A stretch of 64,000 nucleotides of DNA, taken from positions 155,558-219,557 of the forward strand of contig NZ_JANIDV010000004.1 of the NCBI RefSeq assembly GCF_026385505.1, read 5' to 3'. A program made the position numbers and the translations under genes. Shown here piece by piece: positions 9,136-18,270 of the stretch. Each line of letters opens with the position of its first letter. Position 1 is the stretch's first letter. A model generated the notes under the pieces. The model ran no database searches. It worked only from the letters and a program-made list of their open reading frames with translations, and had not been told where the DNA came from. This DNA comes from Bombella dulcis (GTDB lineage: Bacteria; Pseudomonadota; Alphaproteobacteria; Acetobacterales; Acetobacteraceae).

Positions 9136-9167
9136 AGTGCGCCCTTCCCGGAAAGGAAGAGCGCACT
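9136..9167 (-). terminator. Terminator of the third receptor gene
   Basis: Minus strand: AGTGCGCTCTTCC pairs with GGGAAGGGCGCACT, followed by GTTTTTG (plus-strand A at 9130-9134). It lies 30 bases past the stop of the copy 3 reading frame. Confidence 0.7.
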
Positions 9168-9197
9168 CCAGAGACCATCCCTCTGACTGGCTAGGGA

Positions 9198-11560
9198 TCA
9201 GTAATCCATGCTCAGCCGCCCGAGGAAGGCACGGCCGGGAGCCGGTGTCACACGGTTGGTGAAGAGCGAGTTATAGTTGAGACGGTTGGAGAGGTTGTAG
9301 GCATTCAGCGACACGACCCAGTGCCGGTTGATGCGGTGCGAAATGTAGGAATCGAACTCCACATTCGCCGGAACCTTGGCCGTATTGGCAAGGTCCAGAT
9401 ACACGCCCTCACGCCATGTCAGCCCCCCGCCAATGGTGAAGTTCCAGAGCTTGCCGGGGAACGCCTCATAAGCGGACCAGACGGTTGCCTGATTATGCGG
9501 CACATACTGGATGTTCCGGCCATGATTGGCCCCGGACATCACCCGTGGGTCATACAGGGCGTAGGTCGCCGTGATGTTCCAACCCGGCAGGATCATGCCG
9601 TCCAGAGACAGTTCCAGCCCCTGGTTGCGTTCCTTCACGCCTGTAGCCAAAACCTGCCCGGCAATCGGGTCCGTGGTCAGGGCGTTGCTCTTGTCCAGCC
9701 GGAAGAGCGAGATCGTGGCTCCAAGGCGGTCATGCAGCAGGCTCATCTTGGACCCGACTTCATAAAGCTGAGACCGTTCCGGCTGCGTAGCCACCTGCCC
9801 GTTCACAGGGCGGATCGGCAGGGCACCGTTCGTCACGTACATGCCCATCGGCGTCGTGGAACTGGCATAGGTGAAATAGAAAGTCTGCCAGCTGTTGGGG
9901 GTGATCAGCAGGCTGGCGGTCGGATTGATGACGCCCTTCGTGTCATGATAATCCAGAGCCGTCGAAGGGGCCTTCCCCTGCGGGCCACGTTCCGCTGCAC
10001 TTTCCTGTCCATCAGCACCCCATGTCTTGTACATGGTCTGCCAGCGGTCCCAGCGCAGCCCGCCCTTGACGGACAGCCACTTCGTGAACCACATCTGGTC
10101 ATACAGGAACAGCCCCGTATCAAATCCGTAACCACGGGAATCCGGCCGTCCCAGATTGTAATTGGTATTCTTCCAGCAGTTCCCGGAATCGGCACGGCAG
10201 GTTGAGTAACCATAGTTGTCACGCTGCGGATTATAGGTATTCTGCCACGGAATGGCCCGGTGCGCCCCAACGGCATCATAAGCATATTGACGCCGGGAAT
10301 CCTGCACATATTCCATATCGAACCCGGTCACGAGCTGATGCCGCAGGAAGCCCGTGTTGAAGTCTGCCTGAAGGGAAGCAACATCCTGGAAAGACCAGCT
10401 CGACTGCTTGTACGGCATCGGGCCACCATTGAGGCCAATCCCGGCTGCCGGATCGACCTTCTTGTAGCCCGGATTATAGATCTGCATTTCCGAGCAGGAC
10501 GCATTGGCACATTGCGGCGTGGATGCCGCAAAGTCGCGGCTATATTCCCCGAAACGCAGGTCATTATGGAACGTGAAGTGCCGGTTGAAGACATGCTTCA
10601 GCCGTAACGTCTCCATCGTGTCATCACTATTGTCATGGTCCTGCGTCTTTCCGTACCAGTTGCTCCGGGACACGCCAAAAGCCGATGATCTTTCCGTGAT
10701 GGGATGGCCATTCACGACCGGCACACCGTAATCCGGGATGTCTGGTGCATGACCTGAAGGACGACGGTCGTCTTTGTTCCGATTCCAAAAGAAATGGACG
10801 GAGCCAAACCCCAGCGATGGGAATGGACGTAATCACGCCCCACCACCTCATTGGAATTCCCCATCCCTGCGATGCGGAACGCTGACGTATCATTGATGCG
10901 CTGATTCACATCCACGACACCACGATAGAAATTGCCTGACCCGCCACTGAAATCGACACCGTAATGGTCCTTCAGGGTTGGGGTCTTGGTGATGATGTTG
11001 ATGGCACCGCCTGTCGTCCCGTTACCGAAGACCTCCGATGAAGGCCCCTTGATGACATTGACGGAGTCCTGAAAGAAGCTGTCACGGGTATAGACACCGA
11101 AATCCCGCAGGCCATCCTCATAAATGTCGTTCTGTGCAGGGAAACCACGGATGAGGAACTGGTCACCGCTCATGCCACCGGCCCCTTCCCCGACCGAAGA
11201 GGTGATGCCGGGAACGTTCTTCAGGGCCTCATCAAGGGATTTCACATTCTGCTGCCTGATGAGTTCACGGGGCACCACATCAATCGTCTGCGCCGTGTGC
11301 ATGACATCCTGCGGCATACGGCCCATGTCGTTGCTGGCGTGCATCGTGTTGAACGGATGACCGACAACATGAATCTGCTCGACACCCCTGGCCTGAACAC
11401 CCTTCCTTTCATCCGCATCTTCAGCAGACCCCATGGGAGCGGCCGCATCCTGCGTGACATTGGCCTGCGTCTCTGAAGCAGCATGGGCACCACCGACAAC
11501 GCCCCCCAGTGTCAGGGCTGCTGACAACGGCTTGAGACCACTACGGATGAAACGACTCAT
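9198..11560 (-). pseudogene. TonB-dependent siderophore receptor, Fiu-like (copy 3), frameshifted
   Basis: Third receptor paralogue, split into an N-terminal frame (11560 to a stop at 10712; signal peptide, complete plug and first barrel strands) and a C-terminal frame (to 9198, ending LGRLSMDY). Alignment of the DNA with copies 1 and 2 shows that copy 3 lacks 10 bases near 10740: where they read through (T/E)TDNS-(I/V)PD, copy 3 joins HQT straight into an out-of-frame IPDYGVP. Both halves otherwise keep good coding character, and the promoter (perfect Fur palindrome) and terminator are intact, so the loss looks recent. As it stands it would give a 282-aa truncated barrel. A sequencing error is the alternative. 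Confidence 0.85.
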
Positions 11561-11598
11561 GAACACCACCAGAAAAAGGGAAAGATTGTGTCCATCTA

Positions 11599-11617
11599 AA
11601 TGATAATCATTATCATT
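11599..11617 (-). promoter_or_regulatory. Fur box upstream of receptor copy 3
   Basis: AATGATAATCATTATCATT is a 19-base palindrome (only the centre unpaired) that matches the Fur consensus core. It lies 38 bases upstream of the copy 3 ATG, where it would overlap the promoter. Confidence 0.8.
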
Positions 11618-11799
11618 CTATACTAAAGTTTAATTTAATGTTGCAGCACATCTCCCATCATTTCAGGATGTAAGATGAAAAAACCCTATTTTTCAGAAGA
11701 TTAACTATCCGCAATAAACAGGATAACCAATCACAGACGTGATAGATTGTGACATTTTCTATGATAGATCAGCCCGTCAAAGCCCGGTCAGGACCACCC

Positions 11800-12810
11800 T
11801 CAGTCCTGCTCGAAGGCCCGGGGATGACACAACCTGACCAGATGACGGCAGCAGAGCAGCTCTTCGGGTGTTCCACTCTGCTTGCAGGCCAGCTCCAGTG
11901 CCTGCGTCGCCTGCGCTGCCCGTGAGAGGGCTGGAAGAGGCCACCGCCTCAACCCCGCCAGAAACTCATCCTTACGGCGGAAAAAGACCGGCGGCATCAG
12001 GGACGCCATGGCCTCCTGCCTGGTCTGCCCCTCCTGCACCATGAGCAGGGCCTGCTGGAAGCGGTCCAGCACGGAGAGGGTCACGCGGGCAAAAGCGACG
12101 GGGCTAGCTCCATCCCCCATCGCCCGCTCGAAAGCCCTGTCAGCCGCCAGACGGTTCCCCGCCAGAGCCGCATAGACGGCATCATCCAGAGACGCCTGCC
12201 CGGAATCCCCCACACAGGCCTGCACGTCATCCGCCGTCAGGGTGGTACCGGGTTCGCCATAAAGACACAGCTTCTCCACCTCGCTCCGGACAAGCGTCCG
12301 GTCATGGCCCAGATGCCCCAGCAGCCATGCCATGCCATCACGATCCAGACGGATGTCATCTTCCGCCAGAATGTCCGCCACCGTCCGGGCAAGATTCCGC
12401 CCTTCCTCCGGGTAGCAGCCAATGGACGCCACTTTCTTATGCTTTTCCGCAAACTGCCGCACTTTGGAGCGGCTTCCCAGCCCCGGCCCTTCCAGAACGA
12501 TCAGCGTATCGCTCTCATGGTCCAGAGCCGTTTTCAGCGGCCCGAGGGCACCATCCTGCACACCCCGCAGCCAGACAACCCGACGTCCCCCCGTCAGGGA
12601 CAGGGCAAGGGCCTCTTCCTCCAGCCGGTCCTGTTCCTCCGCTTCCAGTCTAGCCAGCCGAAACGGATCATCCAGATCATCCACCACCGTCAGGACGGCC
12701 TCTCTGGCCCGTTCCCGGATCAACCCACCATCATCCCCATGAAGGAGAATGACACGCCAGCTGCCAGCATCCTTCAGAGTCTGCCCGACAGCCTGCGCCA
12801 TGATCTTCAC
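11800..12810 (-). CDS. holA: DNA polymerase III subunit delta
   Basis: 336-aa clamp-loader subunit that opens the beta clamp. The N-terminal region has VILLHGDDGGLIRERA, the HolA variant of a P-loop-like domain I, followed by VVWLRGVQDGALGPLK and, near residue 150, DGMAWLLGHLGHDRTLVRSEVEKLCLYG. The C-terminal domain carries CKQSGTPEELLCCRHLVRLC. The gene starts inside the lptE stop (ATGA overlap at 12807-12810), so translation is coupled to lptE; leuS-lptE-holA is a conserved alphaproteobacterial arrangement. Codon 4 is a second possible start. Confidence 0.92.
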   Translation of the reverse strand: MKIMAQAVGQTLKDAGSWRVILLHGDDGGLIRERAREAVLTVVDDLDDPFRLARLEAEEQDRLEEEALALSLTGGRRVVWLRGVQDGALGPLKTALDHESDTLIVLEGPGLGSRSKVRQFAEKHKKVASIGCYPEEGRNLARTVADILAEDDIRLDRDGMAWLLGHLGHDRTLVRSEVEKLCLYGEPGTTLTADDVQACVGDSGQASLDDAVYAALAGNRLAADRAFERAMGDGASPVAFARVTLSVLDRFQQALLMVQEGQTRQEAMASLMPPVFFRRKDEFLAGLRRWPLPALSRAAQATQALELACKQSGTPEELLCCRHLVRLCHPRAFEQD

Positions 12811-13553
12811 AGACCGTTATCCTCGTCTTCCTCCAGATTCCGGCTGTCCTCACCCGTCCAGGTGGAGGCATTGTTGCTGCTGCGGCCCACGGCATTGGCC
12901 GGGAAACCATCAACACCCAGAGACCGCAGATTGGTCCTCTGCGTACCGGGCAGCTGGTCCAGATACGGGTCCCGGCCCGGACGGATGGATTTCTCCTCCC
13001 CCAGAGACTGATGGGCACGGAACCAGATGGCCACCTGCGTGGTGATCTCGTGCGCCAGATTTTCCCCGATACGCTTGTAGAGGGTCTCATTATTGAGAGT
13101 CTGGGCGAAATACTGCTCGATATACATGTTGTACCCGTCCAGCGTCCGGGCATAACCCTTGGCCAGAACGGTATTGGTGTCCCCGACACGATAGAGCCGC
13201 CAGTCAGCCCAGCCGACACCCCGGGTACGGCCTGACGTGTTGTCCTGATGAATGTCGATCGACTCCAGAGAGGCCGTCGCACTGACACGCAGAATGTAGC
13301 CTTCCGGCCGCTCCGGGCCATCGCCTGCCATTTCCTTCTGAAGGCCAAGGCGGACCTCCTGACCGAAACGGGTCGGAATGTTGGCGACAAACACATCCTT
13401 CATCTGCCGGCTGACATCAGCATTCTGCTGCCCTGCCTGCCTGCCATAAAGAGGCTGGAACCCGCACGCCCCCAGACTGGCAAGTCCCACCCCGGCCAGC
13501 AGGACACCCAGACCCCAGCGGGTCATCTTCTCCATCCGGGAGCTATTGCTCAT
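12807..13553 (-). CDS. lptE: LPS-assembly lipoprotein LptE
   Basis: 248-aa lipoprotein partner of LptD, needed to insert lipopolysaccharide into the outer leaflet. The N-terminus has basic residues, a hydrophobic stretch (GVLLAGVGLASLGAC) with the lipobox LGAC, then GFQPLYGR, the family's signature. The mature part is mostly beta/alpha (ALGSLESIDIH-like region near residue 105). A charged tail of about 80 residues follows the LptE domain and is longer than in Gammaproteobacteria. It sits 14 bases downstream of leuS and overlaps holA. Confidence 0.88.
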   Translation of the reverse strand: MSNSSRMEKMTRWGLGVLLAGVGLASLGACGFQPLYGRQAGQQNADVSRQMKDVFVANIPTRFGQEVRLGLQKEMAGDGPERPEGYILRVSATASLESIDIHQDNTSGRTRGVGWADWRLYRVGDTNTVLAKGYARTLDGYNMYIEQYFAQTLNNETLYKRIGENLAHEITTQVAIWFRAHQSLGEEKSIRPGRDPYLDQLPGTQRTNLRSLGVDGFPANAVGRSSNNASTWTGEDSRNLEEDEDNGL

Positions 13554-13567
13554 CCAGCCTCTCCCGC

Positions 13568-16180
13568 TCAGCCTGCAACCACGAAATTGACGATCCGGTT
13601 CGGCACATGGATCTCCTTGACGATCCGCTTGCCTTCCAGTGCCTTCGCAACATTCGGCTCGGCTCTGGCCTGTGCCAGCACGCTCTCTTTCGCCTCATCC
13701 GGCGCACAGGTGATCGTGCCACGCAGCTTGCCCAGCACCTGCACGGCAATGGTCACCTTCTTGACAGCCAGCAGGCTCTCATCAGCTTCCGGCCAGCTCC
13801 GTTCCACCACCATCGGGCCTTCCGGCTCCAGAAGCAGCATCAGTTCCTCAGCCAGATGCGGCATCATGGGAGAGACCAGCATGGCCAGCACATAGGCCGC
13901 TTCACGGCGGGCGGCGGGCAGACCGTCACCCTCCCTGCCCTCAGCGTCACCCAGTGCAGAAGACAGCTCATGAAGACGGGCCACGGCCACATTCGGCGTG
14001 AAGCCTTCCAGAGCTTCCGTCACGGCAGCAATGGTACGGTGCGTCACCTGACGCAGCTCCTCCCCGGCTGCACCATGTGCCACATCCGCTCCATCCCTGG
14101 CCGCAACGGCCTGAACCTGCCGGTACAGACGCTGCATGAAACGTCCGGCCGCCGCCACACCGGCCGCCGTCCACTCCATGTCCCGTTCCGGCGGGCTGTC
14201 GGACAGCACGAACCAGCGGGCCGTATCAGCCCCGTAACGCTCGATGATCTCCACCGGGGACACCGTGTTCCGCTTGGACTTGGACATCTTCTCGGAGCGT
14301 CCCACCGTGACGGGATTGCCATTATCCTTGCGGACAACCGCATCCCCACGATGCTCGACCTCTTCGGGATAGAGCCACTGGTTCCCGTCACGATAGCTCT
14401 CATGCGTGACCATGCCCTGCGTGAAGAGACCCGCAAATGGCTCACTCACATCCAGATGACCCGTCTTCTTCATCGCACGGGTGAAGAACCGGGCATAGAG
14501 CAGATGCAGGATGGCATGTTCAATCCCACCAATATACTGGTCCACGGCCAGCCAGCCATCCGCAGCCTTGCGATCAGTCGGGGTTGCTGCCTTCGGAGCC
14601 GTAAAGCGGGCAAAATACCATGAGCTATCCACGAACGTATCGCAGGTATCCGTCTCACGCCGTGCCTCTGCGCCGCATTTCGGGCAGGAAACATGCTTCC
14701 ATGTCGGATGATGATCCAGCGGGTTGCCCGGCGTGTCGAAACTGACATCCTCCGGCAGCGTCACCGGAAGCTGCTCCTCCAGCACGGGAACAGCCCCACA
14801 GGAATCGCAGTAGATGATGGGAATGGGGCAGCCCCAGTACCGCTGGCGGGAAATGCCCCAGTCACGCAGACGCCAGTTGGTCACGCCACGGCCAACTCCC
14901 AGCTCTTCCACCCGCTCAATGGCAGCCCGAATGGCCTCCTTCGTGGTCTTCCCGCTCAGGAAGCCGGAATTATAGAGTGTCGCCTCGCCCGTGACGGCCT
15001 TCTTTCCCACCGTGAAGCTGGCTTCCTCTTCCCCTGCGGGCAGCAGGACGGACGGAACCTCCAGGCCGTATTTACGGGCAAAGTCCAGATCACGCTGATC
15101 CCCACAGGGGCAGCCGAAGACGGCACCCGTGCCATATTCCGTCAGCACAAAATTGGCGATCCAGACCGGAGCCGTCTGCTCCGGATTCAGCGGATTCACC
15201 ACACGCAGGCCGGTATCGAAGCCACGCTTCTCCATCGTACTCAGGGCTTCTTCAGACGTGCCGACACGCTGGCATTCCTCAACGAAGCCCTGCGCTTCCG
15301 GATTGCCCGCAGCGACCTTGCGGGCCAGCGGATGATCCGCCGCAATCCCGATGAAGCTCAGACCGAACAGCGTGTCCGGCCGGGTGGTGAAGACCTCGAT
15401 GGAATCTTCATCCACATCATAACCCTGCGGCGGATTATGCAGGCTGAAACGGACTTTCGCCCCCTCGGACCGGCCGATCCAGCGTTCCTGCATGATGCGG
15501 ACACGCTCCGGCCATTTGTCCAGGTCCTTCAGCCCGTCCAGAAGAGGCTCGGCAAAATCGGTGATCTTCAGGAACCACTGGGAGAGTGTCTTCTTCTCCA
15601 CCAGTGCGCCGGACCGCCAGCCCCGCCCGTCCACAACCTGCTCATTGGCCAGAACGGTCTGGTCCACAGGGTCCCAGTTGACGGATGAATCACGCCGCTC
15701 TACAAGCCCGGCAGCCAGCATGTCAAGGAACAGCTTCTGCTGCTGGCCATAATAGTCCGGCAGGCAGGTCGCAATCTCACGCTTCCAGTCCAGCGAGAAA
15801 CCGAGCCGCTGAAGTGTCCCCCGCATGGTGGCGATGTTCTGGAGGGTCCACTTGCCCGGATGAACGCCCCGTTCCCGTGCGGCGTTTTCGGCGGGCAGGC
15901 CGAAAGCATCCCAGCCCATCGGGTGCATCACGGCATAGCCACGTGCCCGCTTGTACCGGGCAACCACATCACCCAGCGTGTAATTGCGTACATGCCCGAC
16001 ATGCAGCTGCCCCGACGGGTAAGGGAACATTTCCAGCACATAATATTTCGGCCTGTCGGCAGGCGGAACATCCGGCACATGGAAAATGTCGGCCTCCGCC
16101 CACCGGGCCTGCCAGTGAGGCTCACGGGCATGGAAGTCGAAACTGGAATCAGAAGCGTTGCTGGCTGTCATGTCACTCAT
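13568..16180 (-). CDS. leuS: Leucyl-tRNA synthetase
   Basis: 870-aa class I aminoacyl-tRNA synthetase charging tRNA-Leu. It has the HIGH-type motif [18 protein letters not shown] near residue 55, a CP1 editing domain with TTRPDTLFG around residue 255, a zinc-binding CDSCGAVPV stretch near 455, the LeuRS segment [11 protein letters not shown] and the KMSKS loop [10 protein letters not shown] near 635; the C-terminal anticodon-binding and tRNA-recognition domains follow. Length fits the bacterial family. A second ATG at codon 4 (MTASNA) is possible. It lies nine bases downstream of the DUF3576 lipoprotein gene, forming one minus-strand operon with lptE and holA. Confidence 0.97.
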   Translation of the reverse strand: MSDMTASNASDSSFDFHAREPHWQARWAEADIFHVPDVPPADRPKYYVLEMFPYPSGQLHVGHVRNYTLGDVVARYKRARGYAVMHPMGWDAFGLPAENAARERGVHPGKWTLQNIATMRGTLQRLGFSLDWKREIATCLPDYYGQQQKLFLDMLAAGLVERRDSSVNWDPVDQTVLANEQVVDGRGWRSGALVEKKTLSQWFLKITDFAEPLLDGLKDLDKWPERVRIMQERWIGRSEGAKVRFSLHNPPQGYDVDEDSIEVFTTRPDTLFGLSFIGIAADHPLARKVAAGNPEAQGFVEECQRVGTSEEALSTMEKRGFDTGLRVVNPLNPEQTAPVWIANFVLTEYGTGAVFGCPCGDQRDLDFARKYGLEVPSVLLPAGEEEASFTVGKKAVTGEATLYNSGFLSGKTTKEAIRAAIERVEELGVGRGVTNWRLRDWGISRQRYWGCPIPIIYCDSCGAVPVLEEQLPVTLPEDVSFDTPGNPLDHHPTWKHVSCPKCGAEARRETDTCDTFVDSSWYFARFTAPKAATPTDRKAADGWLAVDQYIGGIEHAILHLLYARFFTRAMKKTGHLDVSEPFAGLFTQGMVTHESYRDGNQWLYPEEVEHRGDAVVRKDNGNPVTVGRSEKMSKSKRNTVSPVEIIERYGADTARWFVLSDSPPERDMEWTAAGVAAAGRFMQRLYRQVQAVAARDGADVAHGAAGEELRQVTHRTIAAVTEALEGFTPNVAVARLHELSSALGDAEGREGDGLPAARREAAYVLAMLVSPMMPHLAEELMLLLEPEGPMVVERSWPEADESLLAVKKVTIAVQVLGKLRGTITCAPDEAKESVLAQARAEPNVAKALEGKRIVKEIHVPNRIVNFVVAG

Positions 16181-16189
16181 CAGATTATC

Positions 16190-16729
16190 TTATTTTCCGC
16201 CGCCATTTTCGGCCCGCAGCTGACGGGCACGCTCCAGGATGCGGGATATGATGTCCGCTGCCGTATTGGAGGCGGCGGGCGTATCCTGCCATTCTCCACC
16301 ATTGATACGGGTTTGGCGGAAAACGCTCAGCCGGATGGCATCCGACCGTAGACGACGATCCAAGATGTAAGCAGCGATCTTAAAACGCTCATCCTGCGAA
16401 CCGGAAGGCTGATACCAGTCCGTCAGGATGACGCCACCCTGTGCATCGGCGGAGACCATCGGCATGAAGGAGAGCGTATCGATCGCCCCACGCCAGAGAT
16501 AGGCATTCACGCCGCCACGGAGCTGGTCGTCGCCCCCCTGCGCCCCCCGGTCCACGCCCAGCAGGTGATTGCGGGGCAAGGCCAGCGAAGACGGATTGCG
16601 CTTGCCCCCACCACAGCCAGCCAGCCCCCCGACAGCCACCACTGCCATCAGCGACAGGACCATGGGGCGGCGCAGGCCACACCAGAGAACAGATAGACGG
16701 GGTACTGGATACGATGACGAAAAGAACAT
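16190..16729 (-). CDS. DUF3576-domain lipoprotein
   Basis: 179-aa exported lipoprotein of the DUF3576 family, found immediately upstream of leuS in many Alphaproteobacteria; its function is unknown. A hydrophobic segment ends in the lipobox LAGCGGG. The mature domain includes NAYLWRGAIDTLSFMP, GGVILTDWYQP and DERFKIAAYILDRRLRSDAIRLSVFRQ, ending with a helical tail. The start at 16729 has AGG seven bases upstream and leaves a basic, hydrophobic signal region; the reading can be extended to 16804 or shortened to the ATG at 16663. Given its partners, a role in envelope assembly is plausible (inference). Confidence 0.8.
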   Translation of the reverse strand: MFFSSSYPVPRLSVLWCGLRRPMVLSLMAVVAVGGLAGCGGGKRNPSSLALPRNHLLGVDRGAQGGDDQLRGGVNAYLWRGAIDTLSFMPMVSADAQGGVILTDWYQPSGSQDERFKIAAYILDRRLRSDAIRLSVFRQTRINGGEWQDTPAASNTAADIISRILERARQLRAENGGGK

Positions 16730-16921
16730 GGGCAAACCTGCGGAAGGCCGTGCCAGGGCCGGTCTTGAACAAGGCTTCCAGCATGGCAGGCGTGGAAGCA
16801 TCAACTGTCAGAACAGATCAGAACTGTCCCCTTCATATCCTGCCCGCCCGCACAGGCCAAGGGGCATGGTGGGAGAGCAGGCTTGCGGAACTGTAAAAAA
16901 AACGCTAGGCCGTCTCTGCGT

Positions 16922-17239
16922 GTCCGCGTAGCTCAGCAGGATAGAGCACAGGATTCCTAAATAATTGGGCACCGGGATGGCAAACCGCCCGGTGAATTCG
17001 CTCAAAGTCGGGGAACGCTAACGCCGTTTCAGGCCATGCCAATCCCGAGCCAAGCCAGCCTAGGTCAACAGGCTGGAAGGTGTAGAGACTGTACGGGTGA
17101 CACCGTGGCAGGGCAGCCGCCCTGTGGTGAAGAGACAGTCCAGACCACGAACGAGGCCTTACCATCGGGAGGTCCGGCGGCGAAAGCTGAAGTGGTATGA
17201 ATCCTGGGGTCGAGGGTTCGAATCCCTCCGCGGACACCA
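16922..17239 (+). tRNA. tRNA-Arg(CCU) gene interrupted by a group I intron, CCA encoded
   Basis: The two exons are 16922-16958 and 17200-17239. The acceptor stem GTCCGCG (16922-16928) pairs with CGCGGAC (17229-17235), followed by A and CCA. The D stem is GCTC/GAGC. The anticodon stem CAGGA (16949-16953) pairs with TCCTG (17202-17206), and the T arm is GAGGG-TTCGAAT-CCCTC. The spliced anticodon loop is TTCCTAA with anticodon CCT at 16956-16958, so it reads AGG arginine codons. The gene is unreadable as a tRNA without removing the 241 bases between. A relic island of mobile origin follows directly downstream. Confidence 0.93.
16959..17199 (+). ncRNA. Group I self-splicing intron (IC3-like) in tRNA-Arg(CCU)
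   Basis: 241 nt inserted after the anticodon. P1: exon bases CCU (16956-16958) pair with the guide GGG at 16967-16969, giving the required U-G at the 5' splice site. P2: CACCGGG (16970-16976) with CCCGGTG (16988-16994). P4: TCGGG with CCCGA before GCCAAGCC. P7: the GTGTAGAGACTG block pairs with ACAGTCCAGAC downstream, enclosing a P8 hairpin. The last base is G (17199). The blocks CCGAGCCAAGC, GGTGTAGAGACT and AGTCCAG match what I recall of the Azoarcus tRNA-Ile and Agrobacterium tRNA-Arg(CCU) introns. It is too short for a homing endonuclease and no convincing one is seen. Confidence 0.88.
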
Positions 17240-17391
17240 ATATTACCCACAACAAGCGACAATAAGTATCAAAACACCTCAGAAAACCGCCATTTCTGGC
17301 GTAATTTCATGTCACCTAGTAACATTAACGCACAATAGCAGCTATCACCCATCAAGGTAGATTTCTGGGCAGGTTTTGGGAGGCTAGGTAG

Positions 17392-17478
17392 ATGACCCGC
17401 AATCAACTAACAGACGCAAGGTCACGGGACCTCAAGTCAAAGGACCGGGAGTACCGTGTGGCCAATAACAAAGGACTC
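17392..17478 (+). pseudogene. N-terminal relic of a P4-type tyrosine integrase
   Basis: An ATG at 17392 opens MTRNQLTDARSRDLKSKD followed by REYRVANNKGL. This is the arm-type DNA-binding start (DUF4102) of integrases that insert at tRNA 3' ends (typical form LTDA..R.LKPKDKPYKL.DG.GL). Similarity stops after about 29 codons; the frame then runs by chance into a different gene relic. It lies 150 bases past the tRNA-Arg gene, the expected place for such an integrase, and suggests that an integrated element has been lost. Confidence 0.55.
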
Positions 17479-17514
17479 GCTACAGGTTTCCCCCAAAGGG
17501 GCCAAGCTACAGTA

Positions 17515-18270
17515 ACCACATTATTTTTTCCGGAAGAAAGAGCCCTAAGCTTCCGCAGCATGATTACAATGACCGCTCGTGAACGTAGCATAGCGAGTGT
17601 AGCGGCTCCGTTGGCTTACAACATTCAAAACTGGGCTGAAGAATGGTTCAACCTTCCTCAACACAATTTACTCAATGTTTCTCCTGAGTCTGACCTCGAC
17701 AATGCTGCCCGCTTCCTTAGCAGTTTTTGAACATTAGGAAAGCAGACAGTCGCGATATAATCAAACTTATGGAATCCAAAGGTTTCTAAGTGTTTCCACT
17801 GGCCAAAAATACTCTAAGAGTCAATGGTTATTCCTGCTGGAGATGAAAAACACCCTATATATTTCTCAATAAAATCAGCCGAACGCATTCACTTTGCTTC
17901 TGCCCATGAATTAGGGCATCTTCTATTGAATACAGAAGACAAGCTGAATCAGAAACTAATTGCTTTGCCTATTCACTCCTAATGCCAGAATTGAATATCA
18001 GAGCACATCTTCCCTTCATGTCGTCCCTCACTCAAATTGTCCATGCAAAAAACGTTGGGCGTTTCTACAGCTGCACTTACCTATAGAGTACACAAATAAG
18101 AACCATCAGAAATTGGAAATACCGGATGATGAATATGGGCATAACTAGGTGTCAACACTTGGCAGATGAACCAAACCCCATGCCACGTGAGAAATCAGTT
18201 GTTTGAGAAAAGGTACTAGCACAATTATGGAGAAAACGTTTGATAAAACACTATGTGGTAAATATTTAAA
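17515..18270 (+). pseudogene. Degraded ImmA/IrrE-family metallopeptidase gene
   Basis: Pieces in all three frames line up with HTH/ImmA-IrrE proteins of toxin-antitoxin and prophage-repressor systems. They are FRSMITMTARERSIASVAAP (about 17545), then IIKLMESKGF-stop-VFPLAKN (17757 on), then KSAERIHFASAHELGHLLLN with the zinc-binding HELGH at 17905-17919, then CFAYSLLMPEL, and last DEPNPMPREKSVV-stop-EKVLAQLW (about 18165-18235). At least four frameshifts and several stops separate them, so it is not functional. The N-terminal helix-turn-helix expected in this family is gone. With the integrase relic it marks an old island behind tRNA-Arg. Confidence 0.7.

Noticed and set aside
17097..17360. 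Possible homing endonuclease in the tRNA intron
   Set aside because: 87-codon frame runs from P8 out into the tRNA exon, with no LAGLIDADG, GIY-YIG or HNH motif; the intron is too short for one.
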